Numbered from the stretch's first letter, positions 18,398 to 29,535 are shown. The stretch is DNA of 64,000 nt from CAVOGJ01 sp963700865 (GCA_963700865.1 CAVOZC010000018.1:1054001-1118000), one strand, 5' to 3'. Notes: generated by a model from the sequence alone, not told the origin. A program made the numbers and translations.

Positions 18398-18631
18398 GCT
18401 GCAGGCGGTCCAGGGGGCAGGAAATGGGGCGGGCGACGGTGGAAGCACTCGTCAAACGGCGACGGGCCTCCAATTATAGCTCGCACCGTTCGACGATTTG
18501 TCCCACCGAGGGCTTCACATCGCCGCGTATGACCGTCAATTTCGGCAGGACCCTCCAGGTCGCCCTCGGTCACTCGTCCGCCACAGCGGGCGACGATCAA
18601 GTGGCTTTTCGCGTGGCGTCTGCCTCTTTGG

Positions 18632-21600
18632 TCAGCGCGGCACTTTAAAGCGCAGGTCGTGGTCCGGGCTGTTCCACCATGGGACGTCGTCTGCCGCGGG
18701 TTTGGCAAACGCGACGTCACGGTCGCGCTGGCTGGGCAACGAGGGGGGTGCGATCTGGGGAACCAGATGGGCGTTGGGTCCTTCGGACGGGTCCGCCGTC
18801 CACCACTCCACCTCGTTCCGTTCGCTGGCACCGGGGCTATCTTCGCCCGCGGAGAGGCTCATGGCGGCAAACGTGCCGTTCATACCCACCGTCAGCGAGA
18901 GCGTCCCGAACTCGATCTGTGTGGCAGCGAGCGGCATGGTACCGCCGAACAAAAGCGTCGGATGCTGGGTCTGGTCCTCGGTCGGATTCGTCCCGAAACT
19001 GATGACCGTCCCGACAGCCAGATCGCTTGCCACGCTCATCGGAATGGTAACCACGTCGAACGCAGCGCCTAAGAGAAACGAGGTGCCGTCTACGCCGCCT
19101 GCCTCGTTGATAAGCCCTGCTTCGGATAGGCCGGCGGAAGTTGCCGCGCCGTAGGTCGAGGAGTGATCGGGGGCTCCGTCGACCATCACCAGCACCGACT
19201 CGTAGACAATATCCGCATAGGCCGAAAAGACGCCCGTGGCCGACGAGCGAATGTCTTGCGTGATCAAGACAAGATCGAACTGCATGCCGGGCGATACCGC
19301 AGTCAGAATGTTCCCGTCCTTGTCCCTCGCCTCGAGCTGGTAAGAAGCCAGGATTGGTTCGTCCGTCACCAGGACCGTCACGGTGGCCGAGTCGTTAAAT
19401 GTCCCGTCAGCGACTTGGACCGTCAACGCCGCCGAAGCAATGGTGGCCAATTGTGCCGCGTCGGCAACGGTGAGTACTCCCGTGTCCATGTCCAAGGCAA
19501 AGATGCCATCGTCGTTGCCCGCCGTGATACTGAACGTCAACGTATCGCCCGGATCGGCACTGCCGGCCACGATGGTGCCGACGACCGTGCCGTTCGGGCT
19601 GTCGGGTGCCACGCGGAACAGCTGGTCATTGATGCTGGGAGCCGATCCATTCACATCGAGTACGGTCAAGGTGAATGTGGAACTGGCCGTGGCATTGTCT
19701 GGATCCGCGGCGACGATCGTGACCTCCTGGCTGCCAACGTCCGCATTCGCGGGTGTGCCTGTGATCACGCCATTGACCAGACTCGCCCACCCGGGAAGCG
19801 TCGTGGAACTATAAGTGAGCGGGTCGCCATCGGGGTCCGAGAATGCGCTGCGGATGTCGTAGGAAAATGCCTGGCCTTCGTCGACCTCCTGATCCACAAG
19901 CGGACTGACAACGACCGGGCCGCGATTGCCGGTGACGACGATGTCGAACGTCTCCGAGTCGCTGGCGCCCAGGCTGTCCGTGACCGTGACCGTGATCGAG
20001 TCCGTGCCTTCGTCGCTGGCGGCTGGTGTTCCACTAAATAATTGTGTCGCCGGATTAAAGTTCAGCCAGCCCGGAAGGCTACCACCGCCGGCCGATGTTG
20101 CGGCGAACGTCAACGGCTGCGACGGTACGTCCGGATCGGTGGCCGTGACCATGAGCGAAAAAGGAGTGCCGACCAATGCCGCCTGATTTCCGATTGGCGC
20201 CAGAACGGGTGGCGCATTGACCTCGTTCACCGTGACCTGGAATGTCGTGGTCGCCTGGAACGGTCCCGCGGCAGGATTGCTCGGGTCCTCTCCCGTCGCC
20301 GCGATTTCAAACGTATAGACGCCCGGTCCGTCCCCCTCCACTGTGGTCCAGGCAAAGGCACCGGTCATTTCGTCGATGGTGGCGGCCGCGGGACCTGACA
20401 GGATGCTGAACACCGGCTCATCGGGCATGCCATCCAAGTCGATGAGCTGAGCCTGAACCATTACCGTGTCGCCCTCGTTGACGGTCTGGTCGGCGATCGG
20501 AGCCAGCGCAAAGGGACCACCCAGCTCGGTGTCGACAAAGCGTCCGAAGATGCCCCGGTTGTCGCCATCGCCGCGTCCCTGCCAGAGTGCCACATAGCCG
20601 TTATTGACGGCCGCCAAGGCGGGTCGGACCTGGCCGCTCGGTATCGTTTGATTCAAACGGATCTCGCTCGAAAGGGCCTCGCCGTCGGCCGCGAACATCC
20701 GCGAGAACGATCCGCGATGGTCCCCAGGCCCGTTGCCGTACCAGGCGACCACAAAGTTACCATCGGCCAACTGAGAAACCGACGGTCCCAACTGGGCTCC
20801 CCGCACCGTTTCGCTGACCGAGATGCTCTCGCCGATCGGCGCGAGCATGTCCCCTCCCTCGCTGTCTCCGATCTGGTAGGAGCGAGTCATGATGTCGTGA
20901 CGGCTCTGCCAGGCGACCGTCAAGTCACTCTTGCCCGCGCTGATCGCCGGCAATTTCTGCACGCCGCTCGTTTGGTTGTTCACCAGAAACTCATCGCCCG
21001 GCTGACTCAACAGCGTCATGAAAATACCACTGTGGTCGCCCGGTCCGTCCCCTTCCCAGGCTATCGCCGCATCGCCGTCGGGAAGTCCCGTTACAACCGG
21101 GGCTCCCTGACGCGCCACGCGTGTAGCCGTTGACGAGTTTCTCTCCCTCGAATCGCCCACCCACAAAGGCATTGGAGAAAATTCCAAAATGGTCACCAGC
21201 GCCTCGCCCTTGCCAAACCACCACATAGCCGTCCGACTCGCCGTCCGAGACGGCTGCCACGTCCGCATTTGCCTGGGTGCCGAGCGTCGTATGGTTGATG
21301 AGCACCTCACCCCCCACAGGATTGCCTGAAGCATCATACCGCTGACCGTAAACGCCCCAACCGCTTCCGTCCTGTCCCAGCGATTGCCAGACCACCATCG
21401 CGCTGCCGTCCGCCTGCAAGGCCACCGCCGGGTTTCGCTGACTGCCACGCGTCGTCGAATTCACCAGGAACTCGTCTCCCGACTTGGCCCCATCTGGCGT
21501 GTACCGCTGGCCAAAAATGCCCCAACTGCTCCCGTCCTGGTGAAAGCTCTGCCAGACCATCAGCATGTTTCCGCGGGCGTCGGCCGCCACGTCGGGCATC

Positions 21601-22085
21601 GTCTGGGCCCTGTTGGTCACCGTATTGATCAGCGTGTCCTCACTCACGCCTTCCGACAGCGCGGCAGTGGTGCCAGCAATCACATCGGAAGCCGCGAACA
21701 CCGTCGTCTCGCCCCCATCCGAGGTGGCACCTTCCAACTCGTTCAAGCGATTGATCACCAGCAACGCATCCAGCGGACTTACGTAGCCATCGGCATCCAC
21801 GTCGACGAAGGGGGGCGCCGCCAAATCGTCGGGGCCCAGCGCCGGCAGTCGGCCCGTGGTCGGATCGGCCAGAACCGGGTCATTCAGTTCATTGATCACC
21901 AACAGCGCATCGATCGGTGTTACGGCAAAGGCCGATTCCGCCGCATCCACGTCCATGGGGTCCAGCGGATTTTGCCAATCCGCCGCCAAGAGCAGGCGTG
22001 TTTCGAGCGCCTCGACGCGCCGCGCTCGTTTCGCCAGGACCCGCCGTCCTTGATTTGCTTTGCGTATTTTGACCATCTTGTGCAC
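18632..22085 (-). CDS. Large secreted surface protein with dockerin-like repeats and Ig-like/cadherin-like domains (one frame break near 21125)
   Basis: The N-terminus carries the planctomycete export-type motif VEALETRLLLAAD. Unusually, two dockerin-like EF repeats come first (VTPIDALLVINELN, DVDADGYVSPLDALLVINRL). A series of repeats like MVVWQSLGQDGSGWGVYGQR follows, suggestive of a beta-propeller or surface repeat. Three or more putative Ig/cadherin-like modules come next (FVDTELGGPFALAPIADQTV, ASDEGTDSITVTVTDSLGAS, DPDNATASSTFTLTV). Around 21115-21130 the frame shifts by one base inside a repeat (NGYTR then VARQGAPVV), and both halves align across it. It is about 1150 residues if joined, extracellular, and probably adhesive or polysaccharide-associated. 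Confidence 0.8.
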
Positions 22086-22585
22086 TCTTCTCCCGTTTTG
22101 CCAACTTACCCCAAGCCGCCGAGAAGACCAGAATACCAGCTTTCAAGGCCAAAGCGAGCGTTAGGCCGATTTTTTCCGGGTCCGCGGCGGGTCCTCAGGG
22201 GGACCTCCCCCGGCCGTGCGAAAGGACCTCCAGTGGGCGGTTTCCGCAGGCCATTGCAGAGGGCCGGATCGCCGCCCTTGGTGTCACGCCGGGTAAGGGT
22301 TTAGCGCCGCACGGCTCGGAGGTTGCGGCGTTAAAGTCTGCGGGATGGGTGGGCTGCGGGCTTCACGGCAATTTTGCTTGGAAGGCTGTGCCGGGGAAAT
22401 CAGTCGTATGCCTGCCGCCCGGGTCCAGGTGTTCCGAATTCAGCGATACGGGGAGAGGGAACGAGTCGTGCGGACGATGACAACCATGCGGGCCGTGCCG
22501 CGCAGGCCGGGGTCCGCGGCGGCGCGGGTGGCCATCCGGCTGGTCGACCGTCCGATCCGTCCCGAATGACTTGAGGTGAACCCCG
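22086..22585. other. 500-base spacer, nothing recognised
   Basis: This is divergent intergenic DNA between the large surface-protein gene (minus) and the TPR gene (plus). It is GC-rich, with several GGACCTCC/GGGTCC-like short words around 22185-22235, but I find no convincing hairpin, promoter or gene. Confidence 0.45.
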
Positions 22586-23758
22586 ATGCGAGGAAGTCTC
22601 ATCATCCTTGGTTGCTTCATCCTGGGGGTTTTTGGGCCTGCATGGGGTGCTGAGCCCGACGCCTCCCGCCTCGCGGAGCGTTACGTGGTCATTACCAATT
22701 CGGAGGCCAGCTTTCGGATACCGGACGCGCCGCCGCGTCCGGCACGGGTCGGCTATCGTTACCTGGTGAGCCACACGCAAGGCAGCTGGGTGTGGGTGGT
22801 GCGGATGGGAGGCTGGCTGGATGCGGGCGACGTCGTGCTGGAAGCGGAGGCGGCGGACCATTTCTCATCCTTGATCAAGTCCCAGCCGTCGGCGGAGCAT
22901 TTTTACCAGCGGGCCGTGATGTGGTCGGTGCGGCAGGACTATGCGCGGGGGATGGCGGACTACGAGGCGGCCATCGCGTTGGAGCCCGACAACTCTGCGG
23001 CCCACGCGGGGCTGGGAAGTTGTTACTGGGCCCTGGGGCGATTCGACGAGGCCTTATCGATCCTGGAGCGAGCGATCGAACTCGATGCAGCGAATGCCCA
23101 GGCCTACAACAATCGCGGCAATGTGTGGCGGTCGTTGGGCCGCCTGTCCGAGGCTCGAGCGGACTACGCCGAGGCCGCACGATTGTCGCCGTCTCACGGC
23201 ACACCCCGGAGCAATTTAGGGAGTTGTCATCTGGCCGAGGGTCGTTATTCCGAGGCGATTGCCGAGTTTGACGCGGCGTTGCGGCTGGAGCCCTTCGACC
23301 CCGAGGGGTTCAATGACCGCGGCTATGCACGGCAGCGGCAAGGGGATTATCAGCGAGCGATGGAGGATTATCAGCGATCGGTGCAGTATGACGACGCTTG
23401 CTATCAGGCCTATAACAACGCCGCCTGGTTGCGGGCCACCTGTCCCAACGCGGCCTTTCGCAATGGCGAACTTGCGGTCCGGGTTGCCGAGACGGCCTGT
23501 CAGCTTACCGATTTCCGGAATTGGTACTGTCTGGCGACCTTGGCCGCGGCGCACGCGGAAAACGGGGCCTTTGAGGACGCGGTGACGGCACAGCGGCGAG
23601 CGATGGGTCTGCTGCCTCCCGACGTGACGTCGGCGGAATGGCAGGAGCAGCAACATCGGTTGGAACTCTATTTGGCGGCCCAGCCCTACCGTGAGGCGGA
23701 GCCGTCGCCGATTGCCTTTCGGCCCGCGGCGGGCGATCCCCACCGGCGAAATCTCTAA
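22586..23758 (+). CDS. Secreted TPR-repeat protein
   Basis: 390 residues: a signal peptide (MRGSLIILGCFILGVFGPAWGA), an SH3b-like segment around residues 30-90 (GYRYLVSHTQGSWVWVV), and then five to six tetratricopeptide repeats from about 100 to 280 (ADYEAAIALEPDNSAAHAGL, AQAYNNRGNVWRSLGRL, AIAEFDAALRLEPFDPEGFN). The C-terminal part is helical. TPRs mediate protein contacts, and the protein probably works in the periplasm or at the surface as a scaffold. A TGAGGTGA ribosome site lies before the ATG. Confidence 0.8.
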   Translation: MRGSLIILGCFILGVFGPAWGAEPDASRLAERYVVITNSEASFRIPDAPPRPARVGYRYLVSHTQGSWVWVVRMGGWLDAGDVVLEAEAADHFSSLIKSQPSAEHFYQRAVMWSVRQDYARGMADYEAAIALEPDNSAAHAGLGSCYWALGRFDEALSILERAIELDAANAQAYNNRGNVWRSLGRLSEARADYAEAARLSPSHGTPRSNLGSCHLAEGRYSEAIAEFDAALRLEPFDPEGFNDRGYARQRQGDYQRAMEDYQRSVQYDDACYQAYNNAAWLRATCPNAAFRNGELAVRVAETACQLTDFRNWYCLATLAAAHAENGAFEDAVTAQRRAMGLLPPDVTSAEWQEQQHRLELYLAAQPYREAEPSPIAFRPAAGDPHRRNL

Positions 23759-24035
23759 TCTCGGCCACCATGCCGGGTCGCTGCGGCCCGCTGTCAAAAT
23801 GGCAGCGGCAAGTCGCGCCGGAGCGTCGGCCCGCTCAGCGGTGACTTGGTAAACGCCGCTTTTTCCGCGATTTCTGCTCGGTTGCGACGACTTTCGCCAC
23901 TCAGGCCCGGATTCGCGCGCGACTTGCAAAACAGAAGGCCATCACGAAAAACGTGCGCCCAATTGGCAGTTCGTCGACGGACTGGGGGGCTTCAAACGAA
24001 ACGGTAATGGTGAAATAGACGTAGGAGTGAAACAT

Positions 24036-24353
24036 ATGGCGACCGCGACCAAAAGCAGATCCAAAGTCACGCTACAACCCTTGGGCGATCGAGTGGTCGT
24101 TGTGCGGGACGAGTCGCTAGACACAACGGCGGGTGGCATCGTGTTACCGGAGGCGGCCAAGGACAAGCCGGCCCGCGGCAAGATCATCAGCATCGGCGAT
24201 GGCAAGCTGTTAAACGACGGGACCCGCTCGAAATTCCAGGTAAAGAAAGGCGATCGCGTTCTCTTCAGCAGCTATGCGGGCGAAACATTCCGCATCGACG
24301 ACGAGGAATACTTGCTCATGCGAGAAGACGACATCCTGGCGGTCATCGAATAG
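24036..24353 (+). CDS. groES: Co-chaperonin GroES
   Basis: 105 residues. The mobile loop (LDTTAGGIVLPEAA) and the dome/base strands (VTLQPLGDRVVVVRDES, DRVLFSSYAGETFRIDDEEY, LLMREDDILAVIE) are all present. GroES caps GroEL and helps fold proteins in the cytoplasm. AGGAG lies eight bases before the ATG, which decides the start over a GTG nine bases upstream. No CIRCE inverted repeat is visible in front, so HrcA control is not supported. Confidence 0.96.
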   Translation: MATATKSRSKVTLQPLGDRVVVVRDESLDTTAGGIVLPEAAKDKPARGKIISIGDGKLLNDGTRSKFQVKKGDRVLFSSYAGETFRIDDEEYLLMREDDILAVIE

Positions 24354-24483
24354 CGGCATGTGAGTTTGCCCGCACCTCGCTCCGCCAAATCTGGCGAGCC
24401 AGGCAGCGAGGCCCTCGCTTTACCAGATCAATTTCCATAACGGCGAATCGAAACGCCGTTCAACTCTAGGGGAGACACGAGAC

Positions 24484-26112
24484 ATGGCAAAAATGATTGC
24501 CTTTGAACAGGAAGCCCGCGAAGCCATTCGGCGGGGCGTATCGAAGCTGGCGCGAGCCGTGAAGGTGACTCTGGGTCCCAAGGGACGTAACGTCATCTTG
24601 CAGAAGAGTTTTGGGTCGCCGACGGTCACCAAGGACGGCGTGACCGTGGCCAAGGAAATCGACCTGGAAGATGTCTACGAGAACATGGGCGCTCGCATGG
24701 TGCGGGAAGTTGCCAGTAAGACGAGTGACGTAGCGGGTGACGGAACGACGACGGCCACGGTGTTGGCGGAGGCCATTTTTAACGAAGGGCTAAAGGCCGT
24801 GGTTGCCGGAGTCAATCCGATTCAGATGAAAGCGGGTATCGAAAAGGCGGTCGAGTCGATTACTGAGAAGTTGGCAGGCATGTCGATCAAGATCAAGAGC
24901 AAGGAAGAGATGGCCAATGTCGGTTCGATCGCCTCGAACAACGATCGACAGATTGGCGAGCTTTTGGCCGATGCGATGGAAAAGGTCGGCAAGGACGGAG
25001 TCATCACGGTGGATGAAGGCAAGAGCCTCCAGACCGAGGTGGAGTGGGTCGAAGGAATGCAGTTCGATCGCGGCTACCTGTCCCCCTACTTCGTGACCGA
25101 TCCCAACTCGATGGAGTGCGTGCTCGAAGACGCCTACGTGCTTGTGTTCGAGAAGAAGATTTCCAGCATCAAGGACTTGGTGCCATTGTTGGAAGCGGTG
25201 GTGCAGCAGGGCAAGCCGCTCTTGATCGTGGCGGAAGATGTCGACGGGGAAGCCCTGGCGACGCTCGTGATTAACCGTCTCCGCGGCACCTTCAAGTGCG
25301 CGGCGGTCAAGGCGCCTGGTTACGGCGATCGACGTAAGGCGATGATGGAAGACATTGCGATCCTCACCGGCGGTACGGCCGTGTTCGAGGCGCTCGGTCT
25401 CAAGCTCGAGACCCTGCCGATTACCGATTTGGGTCGAGCCAAGAAGGTCATTATTGACAAGGACAATACGACCATCATTGAAGGAGCCGGCAAGAGTGCT
25501 GATATCAAGGCTCGCATCGATCAGATTCGTCGTGAAATTGAGAACTCGACCAGCGACTACGATCGCGAAAAGCTCGAAGAGCGGCTGGCGAAGCTTGCCG
25601 GTGGAGTGGCCAAGGTCAATGTCGGTGCCGCAACCGAGAGCGAGATGAAGGAGAAGAAGGCCCGTGTCGAAGACGCGTTGCACGCGACGCGCGCGGCGGT
25701 GGAAGAGGGCATTCTTCCGGGTGGTGGCGTGGCTCTGCTTCGTGCGGCGGCCAACTGCACGGCGGCTGAGACGATGACGACCGACGAGAAGATCGGCTTC
25801 AATATCGTTATCCGCTCCTGTCGCTCGCCACTGACCATGATCGCCGAAAACGCGGGTCAAGACGGTGGCATCGTGTGCGAGAAAGTGATTGCCCAAAAGG
25901 GGAATCATGGTTACAACGCGCTGACCGATACCTACGAGGACCTGGTCAAATCGGGCGTGATTGATCCGGCCAAGGTGACTCGTACGGCGCTGGCGAACGC
26001 GGCCAGTGTGGCCACGCTGCTGCTCACGAGCGATGCCCTCATCGCCGAGAAGCCGAAGGAAGACAAGGCCAAGGCGTCCGCTGGCCATGGTGGCGATTAC
26101 GACATGTATTAA
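24484..26112 (+). CDS. groEL: Chaperonin GroEL
   Basis: 542 residues with the ATP-binding hallmarks VTLGPKGRNV and DGTTTATVLAEA, the apical-domain motifs and GGVAKVNVGAATESEMKEKK. It follows groES after 130 bases with its own GGGGAG ribosome site. The C-terminus ends GHGGDYDMY and lacks the Gly-Gly-Met tail that fills the cavity in most GroELs. Planctomycetes often carry several chaperonin copies, and the odd tail suggests this may be a paralogue with its own clients. That is inference. Confidence 0.95.
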   Translation: MAKMIAFEQEAREAIRRGVSKLARAVKVTLGPKGRNVILQKSFGSPTVTKDGVTVAKEIDLEDVYENMGARMVREVASKTSDVAGDGTTTATVLAEAIFNEGLKAVVAGVNPIQMKAGIEKAVESITEKLAGMSIKIKSKEEMANVGSIASNNDRQIGELLADAMEKVGKDGVITVDEGKSLQTEVEWVEGMQFDRGYLSPYFVTDPNSMECVLEDAYVLVFEKKISSIKDLVPLLEAVVQQGKPLLIVAEDVDGEALATLVINRLRGTFKCAAVKAPGYGDRRKAMMEDIAILTGGTAVFEALGLKLETLPITDLGRAKKVIIDKDNTTIIEGAGKSADIKARIDQIRREIENSTSDYDREKLEERLAKLAGGVAKVNVGAATESEMKEKKARVEDALHATRAAVEEGILPGGGVALLRAAANCTAAETMTTDEKIGFNIVIRSCRSPLTMIAENAGQDGGIVCEKVIAQKGNHGYNALTDTYEDLVKSGVIDPAKVTRTALANAASVATLLLTSDALIAEKPKEDKAKASAGHGGDYDMY

Positions 26113-26153
26113 TCGCCGCTAATCGAATCTGGCAAAGTCCAGTTTTTGATAAG

Positions 26154-26190
26154 GACCCCCGATCGAGGCAGCTGCCTTGGTCGGGGGTTT
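26154..26190 (+). terminator. Rho-independent terminator of groES-groEL
   Basis: ACCCCCGA and TCGGGGGT are the outer arms, and AGGCA/TGCCT extends the stem inside. The hairpin is followed by TTTGTGTTTT. It lies 42 bases after the groEL stop. Confidence 0.8.
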
Positions 26191-26197
26191 GTGTTTT

Positions 26198-26304
26198 CCC
26201 TACGGAGTGCGGCGATTCTTCGCCGCTTTCCCCGGCCCCCGCGGTCGACTGGCTTTCGATGGGAGCGGGAGACCGACTGTGGCTGGAAGTCCCAGCCACG
26301 ATTC
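26198..26304. repeat. Single copy of the two-hairpin intergenic element
   Basis: GTGCGGCGATTCTTCGCCGC and, about 60 bases further on, TGTGGCTGGAAGTCCCAGCC are the same modules as in the arrays at 10929 and 17043, in the orientation of the first array. The spacer differs. Here there is only one unit, downstream of groEL. Confidence 0.7.
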
Positions 26305-26394
26305 GCGAACATCGATTCAACTGGCCGTCCCACCCCGCGGTCACGTATACTTAGACGAGGTCCCCGACAGCATTCCCCTGTAAAACGGTTCCTG

Positions 26395-27646
26395 ATGGCT
26401 CCTGATGCCGCCTATTGTCGCCGCTACCCCACCTTCTGGCCCGCCGCATGGTTGGCGGTGACGATCGCTCTCTCCATCGCCGGCGGGCGGCGCCACGGCG
26501 GATGTGCTCATTCTGAAAACGGGCGGACGGCTGGAGGGGGTATTGGCCAATCCCGACCAGGATCCGCGGACCGAATACGTATTGCGACTGGATGGGGGAG
26601 GCGAAGTCACGCTCGCTGCGGACCAGGTCGAGCGATTCTTACCGACCAGCGAGGCTCGGCGGCGCTACAAGGCGTTGCTGAAGCGGATGCCTCCCGACGC
26701 GGACGGAAATTGGCGGATGTCGGAATGGTGTGGCGACAAGGGGCTGAAAGAGGAGCAGAAGCTGCATCTGGAGCGGGTGCTTGAGTTTGATGCGAACCAC
26801 GCCCAGGCTCGCCGTGCGTTGGGCTATAGCTTTCTCGGCGGCGAATGGGTGCGGCAAGCCGACTATATGCGGCAACGCGGGTATGAGTTGTATCAGGGGC
26901 GCTGGCGGTTGTTGCAAGATATCGAGCTGGAGAAGAATCAGGAGCGGGAAGAGCTGGCGGTGAAGCAATGGACGAAAAAACTGAAGCTATGGCGAGGCTG
27001 GTTGGGCAAAAAGAATGACGCCCAGGGATGGGAAAACATTCAGGCGATCGAAGATCCTCTGGCCGCCGCGAGTATCGCGGGGCTGCTGGAAAGTGAGGCC
27101 GATCCCAGGGTACTGCAAGCCTACATTCGCGTGCTCGGCAAGCTGCACACGCCGGTTTCCACACGTGCCTTGATTCAAATCGTCTTGGGGCCGGCGACCG
27201 ACGATTTGCGACAGTTGGCGCTCGATCAGTTGGAAAATTACGGGGCCGACGCGGCCATCGACATGTTTATTATCAAGCTGGAGAGCCCCGACAACCTCGT
27301 CGTCCGGCGGGCCGGATTGGGGTTGGTGCGTTTGCCACATGAACGGGCCATTCGTCCACTGATCAATGCGCTTGTGACGGAACACAAGGTCCAACTGGCC
27401 GATACGTCAGGGCAAATCAGCACTAGCTTTGGTGGAGCGAGTAATGGGAGCGGCACGGGGGGCATCGGCTTCGGATCCGGGGGCGGTCCCAAGGTGGTCA
27501 TCAAACGGGTGCAAAATCGCGAGGTGCTGGACGCACTGCTGAAAGTCGCGGATGGTGCCAATTGCCAGTTCGACCAGGTTGCCTGGTTGAACTGGTACAT
27601 CTATCGCAATACGCCGACGACTGCCAGCCTGCGGCGGGCGGACTGA
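26395..27646 (+). CDS. Secreted HEAT-like/TPR-containing protein of unknown function (frame break near 26485)
   Basis: From about 26498 the frame reads ADVLILKTGGRLEGVLANP and continues for some 380 residues. It covers a small beta domain, a helical region (HLERVLEFDANHAQARRALG), HEAT-like repeats (DDLRQLALDQLENYGADAAI, RRAGLGLVRLPHERAIRPLI) and a Gly/Ser-rich linker. A signal peptide (FWPAAWLAVTIALSIAG) starting at ATG 26395 lies in another frame. Removing one G from the GGGCGG run joins them with a cleavage site just before ADV. I therefore annotate one exported protein with a one-base break. The function is unknown. Confidence 0.7.
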
Positions 27647-27683
27647 CATCGTGCCCGCGGGCCTCTCTCTTCAACAGGCCCGA

Positions 27684-28647
27684 CTATAGCCGGGTCGAGG
27701 ACCGAATAAATTCGACCGTGGGCTTGCCGCCACCGGCGCGCGACTTGCCGGTCAGAAATTCAGCGACGTAGCGCCTGACGCTCCTTCTTTTCGGGAACAT
27801 TAAAATTGTCACCCTTTTGCAGGATCGGTCGCGCTTCGAGCATGCTGCCGAACATGCGCGTGCCCGCGGCCTGGCAAGGATACCATTCGCCGTTCCCCTC
27901 CGCGTCGACGAGGTAGAATTCGGGGTAACAGTGTCCTGGTATCCAGACGGTGCGCGCCGGGACGCCATGGGAACGGCAAAGCGCGATGAACAGCGAGGTC
28001 AGTTCTTCACAATCACCATTCTTGTCGCGTAAGGCCGCCAGGGCACCTTTGAGCTGCCCGTTTTCATACTTGATGTTCTCCCGCACCCAATCATAGAACC
28101 GTTCGACTTGCTCCCAGGCGGTCAGGCTGTCGTCGGTCAGTTCTCTTGCCAGTTCGCGGATGTTGCGATGACGCGATTCAATGTAGGGACTTGGTCCCAG
28201 GTAAAGTCGCAGATCGCGACCTGTCCGCTTGGGGATTTCCAGATCCGCAGTCTCGGTAGGCGCTGTGATCGGACGGCGATCAATCTCCATGGTGAGGATC
28301 GCCGCCGCCGTGTCGCCGGAGCGAATTGTGGGCACGCTGACCAGCATCTGCTTGACGCCCCCATCGAGCATCCGGTACTTCACGTCCTTGACCTGGGGTG
28401 AAAGTTCTTCCGCGACAATACGCACGGTCTGTTCGGGCCAGTCGGTCGGCACCGGAACGGTGGCAAACAATCCCAGGCAATTGCCCCCCGTCGCCGTGAT
28501 CTTCACGCCTACCTTCCATTGCTCGGTTTGAGCCCGTCCCAGCCGCTCGGAAGTCGCGATGTCGGGATCGCCGAATTGGGCGCGGCCCGCTGAACAAAAC
28601 AGGTGGATCAACAAGCACAGCGAAGCAAAGCGAAGGAAGCGGTACAC
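27684..28647 (-). CDS. Secreted transglutaminase-like protein (frame break near 27768)
   Basis: A signal peptide (MYRFLRFASLCLLIHLFCSA) leads a beta-rich N-terminal part and a transglutaminase-like core. The catalytic Cys is in KNGDCEELTSLF, the His in PGHCYPEFYL and the Asp in VDAEGNGEW. Such proteins act as periplasmic cysteine proteases or crosslinkers. The uncorrected frame stops at 27760 after KKERQALRR. The expected end, RYVAEFLTGKSRAGGGKPTV, is in another frame running to 27684, and one extra G in the sequence explains it. Confidence 0.82.
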
Positions 28648-28839
28648 GGGTAGACCCTGCTGGAAAGGTAAAGACGATCACCTCTCCATCGTAACTTGCC
28701 CCAAGATGGCTGCTCGATATTCCGGCCCGGCAATGGCGGCCGCCATCCCTGCGACGTACGGGCTGGTCCGAATGTGCGAAAGAAAAGACGCTTGCGGGGC
28801 GGACACGCCGGCCATCCGCCCCTACCGGCCAGTCAGGAA

Positions 28840-29262
28840 TTAACCGCTAAAGCCGGTGGGAGCCGTGGAGGGCAGGGTCGGCGGCGCGTTGGCGGGTTGC
28901 ATGCCGTTGGCGGACGGCGGAACCATGTATTCGCCGGGCTGCAGGTCATAGCCCGAATCGGAAACGGGAATTTCTGGACTACACCCGGAGTAACCGGTGT
29001 AAGCCGGAACGGAACTGGTCTCGCAACCGCAGTCGTACGACGGGGGACAGGCGCACGGGTCGGGACAGGCGGGATAGCTCACGCAGGGTGGTGGATAGGC
29101 AGGGTAAGCCGCGGGGGGCGGCGGAGCCGGCATGGGAGCCATGGTGCCATAGGCGGGTGCACAGCGAGCTCCACGACAACCCCACAATCGCAAGCCGCGG
29201 CGACAGCCGCTGGTCGACGCGATAACGATTAATACGATCGTGACAAAAACAAAGCGTTTCAT
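28840..29262 (-). CDS. Pro/Tyr-rich lipoprotein
   Basis: 140 residues. The signal peptide MKRFVFVTIVLIVIASTSGC ends in a lipobox, so Cys20 should be lipidated. The mature part is rich in Pro, Tyr and Cys (PMPAPPPPAAYPAYPPPC, PACPDPCACPPSYDCGC), with no recognised domain. Low-complexity lipoproteins like this are common in planctomycetes, and a structural envelope role is a guess. Confidence 0.7.
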   Translation of the reverse strand: MKRFVFVTIVLIVIASTSGCRRGLRLWGCRGARCAPAYGTMAPMPAPPPPAAYPAYPPPCVSYPACPDPCACPPSYDCGCETSSVPAYTGYSGCSPEIPVSDSGYDLQPGEYMVPPSANGMQPANAPPTLPSTAPTGFSG

Positions 29263-29535
29263 GAGACTTGTCTCCAGTGACGCTTGAGCGGGTAGAAGCG
29301 CTCGGGGTGGGATGGTTGGTGGGCCCGGTTGGTGGGGCATGAAACTCTACAACACGCCCATTGATGTGCAAGTGAATCATGTTGTTTTTTTCCGACAGCA
29401 GACGATCGGTGCTGAAGGCAAAGAAGGTACAACCGCAAGAAGTCGATCGATTGTTCTTTCGGGAAAACCATCCGCGCCGGATTCACCATGGCTTGCCAGC
29501 TACCGATGTAACGGGGGTGAATCGCTGACATCCCC

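Noticed and set aside
23930..24035. CIRCE element before groES
   Set aside because: No TTAGCACTC-N9-GAGTGCTAA-like dyad can be seen in the upstream region.
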